Positions 26,395-35,189 of a stretch of 50,384 nt of DNA are shown one piece after another (position 1 is the stretch's first letter; each line of letters starts with the position of its first letter). A program made the position numbers and the translations under genes. The stretch spans positions 1-50,384 of the forward strand of contig CAMFHP010000057.1 of the NCBI GenBank assembly GCA_945952225.1, written 5' to 3'. The notes beneath the pieces were generated by a model. The model saw nothing but the letters and a program-made list of their open reading frames with translations, had not been told where the DNA came from and did not search any database. This DNA comes from an uncultured Myxococcaceae bacterium (GTDB taxonomy: Bacteria; Myxococcota_A; Polyangia; Polyangiales; Ga0077539).

Positions 26395-28469
26395 GAGACC
26401 GACTCCTCTACGCTTGAAAACAGACCGTCTGCGAGTGCGAACGACACCGACCGATCGCCGCCCACCACGCGCCACCGCGCGCCCTCGCGCCGCACGTTCA
26501 CCGCGCCCGCGCCCATCACCGTGAGCCACGTGTGCGGGAGCGCGGCGCGGTGTTCCACGGCCAGCGAGGCGACGGGCACGCGCTGGGCGTAGGTGCGCGA
26601 GAGCCATCCGCGCGGAGGGTCTTCGACACCGCGCGCCACGTCGGTGTCGCAGGGGGTTCCGTGGCCGTCGAAGACCGCGAGGGTGAAGGGACCGTCGGGC
26701 GTCGCGAGGGTGAGCGTGCGGCCGTCGTGGGCGTGGTCGAACTCGCCCGCGAGCCAGTGGAGCCGCGCCGTGTGATCGCCCTCGCCGGTGACCGTGTCGG
26801 CGACGATCCAGAGCGCGTCGCCCAGCATGAGCACGTCGCGGCGGTGCACACATCGCCCCGGGTGCCGCGCATAGCCATCGTGCTCGCCCGCCACACGACG
26901 CAGGCCCCGACGCGCTTCGAACGCGAGCAGTCGCGCGCGGGTCCAGTACAGGAACTTGAACTGGCGCCAGTGGAGCATCTGGTCGCGTCCGTCGACGGTG
27001 ACCGTGTTGTGACTCGCCGTGCGGAGGAAGTGGTCGAGCCACGCGCGCGGCCCGTTGTAGAGGTACGTTCCGCCGTCGACGAGCACGTTGTGACCGCGCC
27101 ACCACACGTCGAGGTGGAGCATGTCGATCTGCCCGAAGCGGTCGCGCACGGTGCCGCAGCGAAAGGCCGCGAAGCTCCGCGCGTCGTCGCCGCGCAGCAC
27201 GTGAAATCCCGTGTGCGCGAAGCTCACCGAGCGGCGCGTGGGGGCACGCAGCGGCAGGTCGAGCGCGCGCGCGCCGAGGAGCCACGCGGTCTCTTCATCC
27301 CACGGTCCGCGGTCTTCGAGGCGCTCGCCGCGCACGAGCGCGCTCACGGCCTGGAGCGTCGGGCGAAAGTCACGGAACGCGCAGGTCGAGAGCACGCGCG
27401 GACGCGATCCGTCGTTCGATCCGTAGTTGGGGAGCGCGCCCTTCGTGGGCTCCTGATGGGCCACGAGAAAATCGAGCGAGCGTTCGAGCGCGGCGCGCCA
27501 CGGCGCGGGGATCGCACGGCCCGCGTGCGCTTCGAGTCGCGCGGCGAGCAGGTAATCGTGGAGCACCGTGCGGTGGTAGTTGTGCGCGAGGTTGAGGTAC
27601 GCGCCGTCGGGGTACACCTGGCGCGCGGCCTCCTCGTCGAGGATCGCGAGCCCCGTGCGACGCCAGCGCTGCGCGTCGGTGCACGCGGGTGCGAGCGCCG
27701 CGCAGAGCACCAGCCCCAGGGCCTCGGCGATGAGGTGGTTGTTGTTCACCGCGTGGCGCGCATAGTCGAGCTCGCGCTCGGTGTGGTGACCGGCCTGCCA
27801 CGCGTGGTGTTCGATGGCGCGCACGAGGCCCGTCACGTCGCATCCGAGGCGCTGAAAACACCGCGCGGCGAAGGCCCACGCGGCGAGGCGGATCTCAAGC
27901 TCCTGACTCGAAAACCAGTGGAGCCCGAAGGGGTGCGGGGTCTCTTCGAGGAAGCGGTCGATCTCCGCGGTGAGCGCCTCACAACGGGCCGCGGCGCTCG
28001 CGCGGTCGAAGGCCGCCGCACGCGCGATGACGTACGCGTGGGGAAAGCGCGCGCGCTCCCAGGTGAGCTTCGGGTCGCCGATGGAGGCCGCGCCCGCGAG
28101 GGAGCGTGACCAGTGGGCCGAAGGGTTCCACCGCGCGCCGCTGTCGGGGTCGCGGTACCAGTCGGTGGGCGATCCCCAGTCGCGCACGGTGCCGCCGAAG
28201 GCCGCCATGCGACCGGCCAGCGCCTCGTCGGCGTCGCGCGAGAGAGCCCGCACATCGACGTGCGCGCGCAACGCGTCGGAAACTTCCGACGGATCGCCGA
28301 AGGGCATCGCGTCGAGCCACGCACCCGCACGTGCCGCGGGTCGCTCGGGCAGGGGCGCTTCGAAGCGCGCGACGGCCCCCGTGCGCATCCGCAGCTCGTG
28401 GCGCACACGAAAGAGCGTGGCGCGCGGACCGAGCTCGCGGAGCTCCTGCACGGTGTGTCGCAGGCGCAT
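26391..28469 (-). CDS. Heparinase II/III-family polysaccharide lyase-like protein
   Basis: This 692-residue protein has an N-terminal helical, toroid-like half. It includes HWFSSQELEIRLAAWAF and a HAVNNNHLIAEALGL stretch that contains the Asn-rich active-site region usual in alginate-lyase/heparinase relatives. The C-terminal half is a beta-sandwich with FAAFRCGTVRDRFGQIDMLHLDVWWRGHNVLVDGGTYLYNGP, SHNTVTVDGRDQM and HDGYARHPGR, typical of the heparinase II/III C-terminal domain. No signal peptide is visible. In exopolysaccharide clusters such proteins often accompany an asparagine synthase-like amidotransferase and may trim or modify the polymer. The gene is three bases downstream of asnB. Confidence 0.88.
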   Translation of the reverse strand: MRLRHTVQELRELGPRATLFRVRHELRMRTGAVARFEAPLPERPAARAGAWLDAMPFGDPSEVSDALRAHVDVRALSRDADEALAGRMAAFGGTVRDWGSPTDWYRDPDSGARWNPSAHWSRSLAGAASIGDPKLTWERARFPHAYVIARAAAFDRASAAARCEALTAEIDRFLEETPHPFGLHWFSSQELEIRLAAWAFAARCFQRLGCDVTGLVRAIEHHAWQAGHHTERELDYARHAVNNNHLIAEALGLVLCAALAPACTDAQRWRRTGLAILDEEAARQVYPDGAYLNLAHNYHRTVLHDYLLAARLEAHAGRAIPAPWRAALERSLDFLVAHQEPTKGALPNYGSNDGSRPRVLSTCAFRDFRPTLQAVSALVRGERLEDRGPWDEETAWLLGARALDLPLRAPTRRSVSFAHTGFHVLRGDDARSFAAFRCGTVRDRFGQIDMLHLDVWWRGHNVLVDGGTYLYNGPRAWLDHFLRTASHNTVTVDGRDQMLHWRQFKFLYWTRARLLAFEARRGLRRVAGEHDGYARHPGRCVHRRDVLMLGDALWIVADTVTGEGDHTARLHWLAGEFDHAHDGRTLTLATPDGPFTLAVFDGHGTPCDTDVARGVEDPPRGWLSRTYAQRVPVASLAVEHRAALPHTWLTVMGAGAVNVRREGARWRVVGGDRSVSFALADGLFSSVEESVS

Positions 28470-28472
28470 CGC

Positions 28473-30488
28473 TCACGCCTCCGTGCGCGCGGCGCCGTGC
28501 GTGGTGACCGGCGGCGGCGCGTCGGCGGTGCTGTAGCGCGCGAAGCCGCCGTCGAGGGTGAGCGTGGCCCAGAGCTCGACGCAGAGGGCCTTCCACATCA
28601 CGTCGAACCAGAGCGGGTCTGCGGGGCGATCGAGCCAGGCGTTCATGGCGCGCGCGTTCCAGAACCCGCGGCTCCGTGCGGCCTGCGAGGTGAGCGTGTC
28701 GCGCACCCAGTCGCGATGGGTCGACTGCATCCACCGCACGGCCGGCGTGTCGAAGCCCACCTTGCGACGGTTGAGCACCTCGGCGGGAATCACGTCGGCC
28801 ACCGCACGTCGAAGAATCCACTTCGAAGCGCCGTCGCGGAACTTCAGGTCGAAGCCCGAGCGGAACGCGAAGCGCACCACGCGCGGATCGGCGAGCGGCA
28901 CCCGCGATTCGAGCGAGTGCGCCATGCTCATGCGGTCGTCCTGCTGAAAGAGCCCGGTGAGGTAGGTCTGCGCGTCCCAGTGCATGACCTTGTCGGCGGG
29001 ATCGGTGGCCGGCGACGCGTCGACGGTCTCGCGAAAGAGCGCGCGCATCGACGCGCGGGAGACCATCGCGGGGTCGGCGAAGAGGTCGCGCCAGTGCGCT
29101 TCGGGCACCTTCGCGAAGTTGTTGAAGTACCGATCGCGCCAGTCGAAGAGACCGTCAGCGCCCGTGCGGACGTTGCGCGCGATGCGTTCGAGCGTCCCGC
29201 GCTCGGCGAACTGCTTCCACACGTTGCCACCGACGGTGGCGGGGCCCGCGGCGCCCGGGTTTGACGCGCGAGAGGCCCGCGCGCGGAGCTTCGCGGCGAG
29301 AGAGGCCGGTGCGCCCTTCGCCCATTGCGAGGCGACCTTCCACGGGTGCGCGAGGGCATAGCGGGCGTAGCCACCGAAGACCTCGTCGGCGGCCTGTCCG
29401 CCCACGCAGACCTTCACGCGGCGCGCGGCGAGCTGCACCACGGCGTCCATCGGAAGCATCGCGGCGCCGATCACGGGCTGATCCTGCTGGTAGAGGATGC
29501 GCGCCATGTCGTCGGGAAAGGTCGATCCGTCGAGGGTGATGAGCTCCAGGTCGAGGCCGAGGGCCTTCGCGGCGGCCTCCTGGTAGGGGCGCTCGTCGAT
29601 CACACCCTGCCCCGTGAAGTGCACGCCGAAGCACCGCGGACGGAGCCCGCTGCGCGTCGCCATCGAGGCCACCGCGGTCGAGTCGATGCCGCCGGAGAAG
29701 AACGCGCCCACGGGCACGTCGCTCATGAGCTGCTCGCGCACGACGTGTTGGAGCTCGTCGGAGAGCGCGCGCACGTTGTCGTCGGGCGATCCCCCGCGCG
29801 GCGTGAAATCGTCGACGGACCAGTAGCGCCGACGTGTGAGTCCGCCGCCCGACACGCGCAGAAACTCTCCCGCGCGGAGCTGCTTCACGTGCTTGAGGAA
29901 CGTGCGCTCGAACACCGGCGTGTGCACGTGGAGGTACTGATTGACGGCCTCGGGATCGACCTCGCGCGGCACGTCGGCGCACACGAGCAGGGCCTTGATC
30001 TCGCTGGCAAACGCGATGCGCTGACCGTCGTCGTGGTAGTAGACCTGCTTCACGCCCACGGGGTCGCGGGCGAGCGTGAGCCGTCGCGCGTCGCGCTCCC
30101 AGAGGGCGAAGCCGAAGATGCCTGCGACCTCGGCGAGCGCGTCGACGCCACGCTCGGCGAGCAGGTGGAGCAGCGTCTCGGTGTCGGAGCTGCCGCGAAA
30201 GCTCACGCCCCGCGCTTCGAGCCCCGGCCTGAAGCCCGCGTGGTTGTAGAACTCGCCGTTGTAGGTGAGGACGTGCGATCCGCCCGGCGTGCTCATGGGC
30301 TGCGCGCCCGTGGGCGAGAGGTCGACGATCGCGAGGCGCCGGTGCCCGAGGCCCAGCGCGCCATCGACGAAGAAGCCCTCCCCGTCGGGACCGCGGTGGG
30401 CCAGCGCGCGGGTCATGCGCGTGAGCGACGCGCGGTCGACGGCGCGCTCGGGGTCCGCGTAGTTGAAGATTCCGGCGATTCCGCACAT
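28473..30488 (-). CDS. asnB: Asparagine synthase-like glutamine amidotransferase
   Basis: This 671-residue protein starts with the class II glutaminase nucleophile Cys2 (MCGIAGIFNY). It has RGPDGEG, NGEFYNH, the synthetase pyrophosphate loop FFSGGIDSTAVAS, and the C-terminal core MSMAHSLESRVPLADPRVV and KWILRRAV. It is the first gene of the operon, so its promoter should lie in 30489-30714, which also holds the start of the divergent TPR gene. No convincing -35/-10 pair was seen there. In polysaccharide loci such enzymes are thought to amidate a sugar acid of the polymer. Ordinary asparagine synthesis is the alternative. Confidence 0.9.
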   Translation of the reverse strand: MCGIAGIFNYADPERAVDRASLTRMTRALAHRGPDGEGFFVDGALGLGHRRLAIVDLSPTGAQPMSTPGGSHVLTYNGEFYNHAGFRPGLEARGVSFRGSSDTETLLHLLAERGVDALAEVAGIFGFALWERDARRLTLARDPVGVKQVYYHDDGQRIAFASEIKALLVCADVPREVDPEAVNQYLHVHTPVFERTFLKHVKQLRAGEFLRVSGGGLTRRRYWSVDDFTPRGGSPDDNVRALSDELQHVVREQLMSDVPVGAFFSGGIDSTAVASMATRSGLRPRCFGVHFTGQGVIDERPYQEAAAKALGLDLELITLDGSTFPDDMARILYQQDQPVIGAAMLPMDAVVQLAARRVKVCVGGQAADEVFGGYARYALAHPWKVASQWAKGAPASLAAKLRARASRASNPGAAGPATVGGNVWKQFAERGTLERIARNVRTGADGLFDWRDRYFNNFAKVPEAHWRDLFADPAMVSRASMRALFRETVDASPATDPADKVMHWDAQTYLTGLFQQDDRMSMAHSLESRVPLADPRVVRFAFRSGFDLKFRDGASKWILRRAVADVIPAEVLNRRKVGFDTPAVRWMQSTHRDWVRDTLTSQAARSRGFWNARAMNAWLDRPADPLWFDVMWKALCVELWATLTLDGGFARYSTADAPPPVTTHGAARTEA

Positions 30489-30714
30489 CGGGAGGGCACC
30501 CGCTCTCTGGCGTGGCCTCGTTGCCCCGCGAGACCGCGCGCATTCACGGCCCCGACGGCGCATCGGGCGGTCGGACACATCCCCGCACTGCGCGGGGCGA
30601 TCCGCGTACGGTTCCGCGCCCCCGTCGTCAAGGGCGCCGTGCAGACCCGGTGGTGCGCTCGGACCGCACTCCACGCTGCCCAGCGACGCCGCGCCCGGTG
30701 TAGCCTCACGGGCC

Positions 30715-31359
30715 ATGCGTCCGATGCGCTTCGCCCTCGCCCTCGCCCTGTCGCTGACGCCCGCCGCGGCCCTCGCGCAGAACGCGCCCGCCGCACGCGT
30801 CGCCCCCGCGCCCGCCACGCCCGCACCGACGGCGAACGCGCATCAGCCCTCGGCCTTCGATGCGGCCATCGCGCGCGGCGCGACCGCGTACCACAACCGT
30901 CAGTTCGACGCGGCGGCGACGGCCTTTCGTGAGGCCGTGAGCGCCGATGCGCGCAACGCGCTCCCGCACCTCTACCTCGGCTTCGTGGCGCAGGCGCAGG
31001 GCGTGGCGGCGACGGCGCTCGGGTCGTTCCGTGAAGCCGCGCGCATCGCGCAGGCGCAGGGTGATGATGCGAACCGCGCGCGGGCCCTCGCGGCCATCGC
31101 GAGCCTCAACGAGACCCAAGGGCGCTGGGACGACGCGCGCAACACCTGGAACGAGTACGCCACCTTCGCCGACGGCCACCCCGATCGCACCTTCGCCGCC
31201 GTGGCCCGCGCGCGCGCCGAGGTCATCGGACGCCGCAGCACGCTCGACACCGAGTACGCCCCGGTGCGCGAGCGCATCGCCGAACGTCAGCGCGTCAACG
31301 CCTCGGGCGCGAACCAGCAGCCGCCGCCGGGCACCGTCGCCGTGCCCGCACCGCGCTGA
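30715..31359 (+). CDS. Exported TPR-repeat protein
   Basis: This 214-residue protein has a signal peptide (FALALALSLTPAAALAQ), a Pro/Ala linker and about three tetratricopeptide-like helix pairs (AIARGATAYHNRQFDAAATAFREAVSAD, NALPHLYLGFVAQAQG, and two more), and then a Pro-rich end. It is likely periplasmic and mediates protein contacts. TAGCCT lies 8 bases before the ATG, as in other near-leaderless genes here, but no good -35 box is present. The gene stands alone, divergent from the polysaccharide operon and convergent with the sensor kinase. Confidence 0.8.
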   Translation: MRPMRFALALALSLTPAAALAQNAPAARVAPAPATPAPTANAHQPSAFDAAIARGATAYHNRQFDAAATAFREAVSADARNALPHLYLGFVAQAQGVAATALGSFREAARIAQAQGDDANRARALAAIASLNETQGRWDDARNTWNEYATFADGHPDRTFAAVARARAEVIGRRSTLDTEYAPVRERIAERQRVNASGANQQPPPGTVAVPAPR

Positions 31360-31380
31360 TCCTTCCCGTCTTCCATCCCC

Positions 31381-32484
31381 TCAGTTGAGCTGCTCGCAGG
31401 GCAGCTTCACGCGCACCACCCAGCCCGCATCGGCGCGCTTCAACTCCGCGCTCCCGCCGAGGGGCGCGACCTTGCCACGGAGCGCCGCGAGCCCACGCCG
31501 CGAGCGCACGGTCTCGCCCACGCTGCCGTCGTCGTGCACTTCGAGGAGCAGCCCTCCGTCACCGCGTCGGAGGGTCACCGCGATGGAGCGCGGAGCCGTG
31601 TCGCGCAGCGCGTGGTTCGCCGCCTCCTGCGCGATCTTGAGCACGTTCTGCCGCATGCGGCTGTTGGGCGGCGCGAGCCCGTGCACCTCGGCGTGAACGC
31701 TCGCGGCCACCCCCACGGGCTCACAGAGCGAGGTCACCGAGCTGCGCACGCGCTCCACGAGGGCGTCCCATCCGACCTCCTCGCTCGCGTGACGTCCGGT
31801 CTCGTCGGCGCTTCCGCGTTCGGAGACCGCGAGGAGCGAGCTGGCGCGCGTACGGCCCGTGCGGGCGGGCGCGGCGACGGCCGTCGACTCCGCGGGACGC
31901 ACGCTCTCGCGACCGCGCGTGCGGCTTCGCTGTTCGGTGAGCAGCGCCTCGCGTTCGGCGAGCACATAGGCCAGCGCGTGCGTGGCGCGGGCGAGCATCA
32001 CGTGGGCGAGGAGCACCAGCGTCGACACGAGGATCGCCGCCTGCACCGACGGAATCGGCGCCTGCGAGGCGAGGCGCGCGAGGGGCGCGAGGGGCGCGCT
32101 GAGGGCCGTCACGAGCACGAGCCGCGTCGGAGGAACCCGCACCGCGAGGAGGATCGCCGCCGTGCCGTAGATCAGCATCGCGAGGGTCACGGGCGCGGTG
32201 CCGAGGCCCGCCATGAGCGCGAAGCTCGCGAGCGAGAGCGACCAGCCCACGTCGTCGGCGAGAGACCAGTGCGCTTCACGTCCGGCCCACGCGGCGCACG
32301 CGGTCGACGACACCACGGCGATGGCGCCGAGCGAGACCGCGAGCAGGCCCGGCGGGGCAAGCAGCGGGGCGAGTCGCGGGAGCGCCCACGCGAGCAGGGG
32401 CAGGGCGAGCGAAGCCCCGGAGAGCGCCACAAGGGTCAGGCGCCGCTGCCTCGCGCGCCGCACATCGAGGAGGACCGAAAGCAT
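31381..32484 (-). CDS. Membrane sensor kinase, NarX/HPK7-like ATPase domain
   Basis: This 367-residue protein has six hydrophobic segments in the first half, then a soluble linker rich in Arg/Ser/Glu. A C-terminal ATPase-like domain has a N-box region KIAQEAANHALRDTAPRSI, a weak G1 box EVHDDGSVG and a G2 box RRGLAALRGKVAPLGGSAEL. The usual His in a DHisKA-type HisKA_3 helix is not evident, and the G1 box lacks the second canonical Asp-Gly-Gly order. It may be a degenerate kinase. No response regulator is adjacent. The start at 32484 is chosen; a TTG at 32541 would overlap the upstream gene in a TTGA junction and add 19 residues. Confidence 0.75.
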   Translation of the reverse strand: MLSVLLDVRRARQRRLTLVALSGASLALPLLAWALPRLAPLLAPPGLLAVSLGAIAVVSSTACAAWAGREAHWSLADDVGWSLSLASFALMAGLGTAPVTLAMLIYGTAAILLAVRVPPTRLVLVTALSAPLAPLARLASQAPIPSVQAAILVSTLVLLAHVMLARATHALAYVLAEREALLTEQRSRTRGRESVRPAESTAVAAPARTGRTRASSLLAVSERGSADETGRHASEEVGWDALVERVRSSVTSLCEPVGVAASVHAEVHGLAPPNSRMRQNVLKIAQEAANHALRDTAPRSIAVTLRRGDGGLLLEVHDDGSVGETVRSRRGLAALRGKVAPLGGSAELKRADAGWVVRVKLPCEQLN

Positions 32485-32537
32485 CGGTCCGGCGAGACTA
32501 ACCCTGCACCGCGCTCGGCGGTAGCGCGGCGCGCGCG

Positions 32538-33917
32538 TCAATCGGGCTGAAACATGCCCTGGGCGTCATTGTCGCCCACATAGATGTTGTCCGACCGCTC
32601 GAAGGTCACCGCGCCGAAGAGGTTGATCGCGATGGCGAGGAGCAGCACCACCACCCAGGTGCGTCCGATGCGCCGCCCGGTCACCGCGAGGAGCGCCACG
32701 AGAAGCAGCGCGTAGTCGTTGCTGAAGCGGTAGCCGAACTGCACCCATCCCGAGTTCTGGTAGAGCAGGTCGAGGAGGGCGATCACGAGCGCGGTCACGC
32801 CGAACGACCACGCGATCGTCGCCTCGCGCTTCGGGCGCAGCAGTTCGAGGTAGTGCGGCGACGTGAACCACAGCGCGAGGCCGTGCCGCGAGATCTGCAC
32901 GAAGGGCGACACGCGGGTGATCCACGGCAGCAGGGCCAGGGCCACGCCGAGGTTGCGCGAGAGGTAGTGGTAGTTGAACAGCCCCCAGCGGTTGATGCGC
33001 GCCGCCCAGCGGATCTGGAGGTAGCGGTAGCCGGGCTCGGTGAAGCTGTCGAAGCGCCGCTTGTTCAGCAGCATGTAGAGCGCGATGAAGACGAGCACGG
33101 GCACGGCGAAGCGCACGATGCTGCGCAGCGCCGCGGGCCAGTCGACGCCCTTGAGCCAGCGCGCGAGGCGGGTGATCGCCGAGGGGTCTTCGTCGGCGGA
33201 ACCCTCGGAGGGGTCGGGCGTGCGACGGTGCACGCGCAGGGCTTCGAGGCCGAAGAACACCGCGCCGAAGAGCATCGACGTGCGCGTGTGGAACATCAGA
33301 CCGAGGAGCGTTCCCGCGAGGAGCGGACGCGCCGCGTCGGTGGCCGCGAGGAGGTAGGCCGCGCCGAGCGCGCAGCCGACGACGTGGGCCACGAACCAGA
33401 CCGAGCCCTGCACCGACGTGTAGAAGTAGACCGTGCCGAAGGCGAAGAGCGCCGTGAGCCCCACGTTCTCGCGCCAGGAGCGCAGCGAGTGTCCGCGGCG
33501 CGAGAGGTTCTCGAGCGCGGCGTAGAGCAGCGCCGGCGCGAGGCCCGCGAGGAGCACGTCGACGATGCGGTTCGGAAAGTTCCTCCCGAACAGCGCCACG
33601 AAGGGCATGTAGAGCACCGCGGGGAACGACGGAAACGCCACGAACCAGCGGTCGTTGTAGCGGGCCCAGTCGTTGCCGCCGCCGCCGGGCGGGCAGGTCT
33701 CTCCCTCGGCCACGAGCGGCGCATCACAGCGCACCGACAAGGTGCCGTGAAGGTACGCGTCGGCGAGGTAGGCGAAGTGGTTGTCGGGCGAGTGCGCACG
33801 GAGCCTCGACCCCGCCACGATGGCGTACACGATCGCGCAGACCACAAACACCACGGCCGCCACGCGGCGCACATCCGGGCGGCCGCTCACGGCTGCGCCC
33901 TCGGGGCTCGACGTCAT
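32538..33917 (-). CDS. Polytopic membrane protein, GT-C glycosyltransferase-like
   Basis: This 459-residue protein has about ten membrane segments. An early periplasmic loop with SRLRAHSPDNHFAYLADAYLHG contains an acidic residue placed as in lipid-linked sugar transferases of the GT-C fold. Other loops carry RWFVAFPSFPAVLYMPFVALFG and FNYHYLSRNLGVALALLPWITR. No family-specific motif was recognised beyond this general pattern. A promoter lies just before the start. It could glycosylate a lipid or protein at the outer face of the inner membrane, but it is not in the polysaccharide operon. Confidence 0.7.
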   Translation of the reverse strand: MTSSPEGAAVSGRPDVRRVAAVVFVVCAIVYAIVAGSRLRAHSPDNHFAYLADAYLHGTLSVRCDAPLVAEGETCPPGGGGNDWARYNDRWFVAFPSFPAVLYMPFVALFGRNFPNRIVDVLLAGLAPALLYAALENLSRRGHSLRSWRENVGLTALFAFGTVYFYTSVQGSVWFVAHVVGCALGAAYLLAATDAARPLLAGTLLGLMFHTRTSMLFGAVFFGLEALRVHRRTPDPSEGSADEDPSAITRLARWLKGVDWPAALRSIVRFAVPVLVFIALYMLLNKRRFDSFTEPGYRYLQIRWAARINRWGLFNYHYLSRNLGVALALLPWITRVSPFVQISRHGLALWFTSPHYLELLRPKREATIAWSFGVTALVIALLDLLYQNSGWVQFGYRFSNDYALLLVALLAVTGRRIGRTWVVVLLLAIAINLFGAVTFERSDNIYVGDNDAQGMFQPD

Positions 33918-33925
33918 GGGCCGGT

Positions 33926-33955
33926 CTTGTACGGGAGTGTGACCGCGCGAAGCAA
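33926..33955 (-). promoter_or_regulatory. Promoter of the GT-C-like gene
   Basis: The minus strand reads TTGCTT (33955-33950), an 18 bp spacer and TACAAG (33931-33926), 8 bases before the ATG at 33917. It is back to back with the mrp promoter. Confidence 0.45.
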
Positions 33956-33967
33956 TCGCGACGCACC

Positions 33968-33996
33968 TTGACGGCCACGCGGCTTCAACCTACAGG
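33968..33996 (+). promoter_or_regulatory. Promoter of the mrp/apbC gene
   Basis: TTGACG (33968-33973), a 17 bp spacer and TACAGG (33991-33996) lie 9 bases before the ATG at 34006, so the leader would be about 3 bases. Confidence 0.45.
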
Positions 33997-34005
33997 GCGG
34001 CGCTG

Positions 34006-35103
34006 ATGTCACCCACCCGCGAAGCGCTGCTCGAAGCTGTCTCCAAGGTCGTCGACCCCGTCGTTCAGAAGTCGCTCAAAGACCTCAACGCCGTGCGTGA
34101 CGTGTCGGTCGAAGGCGCCGACGCGCGCATCGTGATCGACCTGCTCTCGCCCGCCTCCGCGGCCAACGAGAAGATCCTCGCCGACGTGCGCGCCGCGGCT
34201 GCGAGCGTGGGCGCCGCGAAGGTCGACGTGGTGACCGGCTCCTCGGTGCGCACGCGCCAGGTCGGCGCCGATGACCCCTGCCCCGACGTGAAGAACGTCA
34301 TCCCCGTGATGTCGGGCAAGGGCGGCGTGGGCAAGAGCACCGTGGCCGCGAACCTCGCGCTCGCGCTCCATCGTGCGGGCGCTCGCGTGGGCCTCCTCGA
34401 CGCGGACATCTACGGCCCCAGCGTGCCCACGATGCTGGGCATCATGGGCCGTCCCATCTCGCGCGACGGCAAGGCCATCGAGCCGCTGGAGCGCTTCGGC
34501 ATGAAGATCATGTCGATCGGGTTCCTGCTCGAAGACCCGCGCACGGCGGTGGTGTGGCGCGGACCGATGATCCAGGGCGCGCTCCAGCAGTTCTTGAAGG
34601 ACGTGACCTGGGGCAAGCTCGACTACCTCATCCTCGACCTGCCGCCGGGCACCGGCGACGTGACGCTCACGCTCTTTCAGCGCCTCAAGGTCACCGGCGC
34701 CGTGATCGTCACCACCCCGCAGGATGTGGCCCTCATGGACGTCTACAAGTCCGTGAGCATGTGCCAGAAGATGAACGTCAACGTGCTCGGCGTGGTCGAG
34801 AACATGAGCTACTTCGTCGACCCCGCGGGCGGTCGTCACGAGATCTTCGGCCGCGGTGGCGGCGCGCGCGTCGCCGAGTTCGCGAAGGCGCCGCTCCTCG
34901 GTCAGGTGCCGCTCGAATCGATCGTGCGCGAGTGGGGCGACAACGGCACGCCCGTGGTGCAGGCCGCGCCGTCGAGCCCTTCGGCCAAGGCCTTCCGCGA
35001 GATCGCCGAGCGCCTCGCCGACCGCGTGACCACCGAGCTCTTCGACCAGTACGGCGGCGTCGCGCCCACCGAAGGACCGCGCCGCCTGCCCATCCTCCGC
35101 TGA
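34006..35103 (+). CDS. apbC: Mrp/ApbC-type iron-sulfur carrier ATPase
   Basis: This 365-residue protein has an N-terminal MIP18/DUF59-like domain (about 1-85) and a C-terminal ATPase. The deviant Walker A GKGGVGKST is at 104-112, LDADIYGPSVPTMLG follows, and the Walker B-like LDYLILDLPPGTGD and TTPQDVALMDVYKS regions are intact. Family members load Fe-S clusters onto target proteins through a CxxC placed soon after VENMS. Here that region is VENMSYFVDPAGG (264-276) and has no Cys. The gene may therefore encode a family member working by another mode. It stands alone with its own promoter. Confidence 0.9.
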   Translation: MSPTREALLEAVSKVVDPVVQKSLKDLNAVRDVSVEGADARIVIDLLSPASAANEKILADVRAAAASVGAAKVDVVTGSSVRTRQVGADDPCPDVKNVIPVMSGKGGVGKSTVAANLALALHRAGARVGLLDADIYGPSVPTMLGIMGRPISRDGKAIEPLERFGMKIMSIGFLLEDPRTAVVWRGPMIQGALQQFLKDVTWGKLDYLILDLPPGTGDVTLTLFQRLKVTGAVIVTTPQDVALMDVYKSVSMCQKMNVNVLGVVENMSYFVDPAGGRHEIFGRGGGARVAEFAKAPLLGQVPLESIVREWGDNGTPVVQAAPSSPSAKAFREIAERLADRVTTELFDQYGGVAPTEGPRRLPILR

Positions 35104-35189
35104 CCGCGCACCCTCCGACACCACCGCCCGCTCCGGGCCGATCCGACGGCGATTTCCATCGCGCGCTCGGGTAGGTTCCACGTCTGCCG

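Noticed and set aside
30515-30540. Sigma-54 promoter (TGGC...TTGC) upstream of asnB
   Set aside because: The distance between the GG and GC elements is 12 instead of 10 bases.
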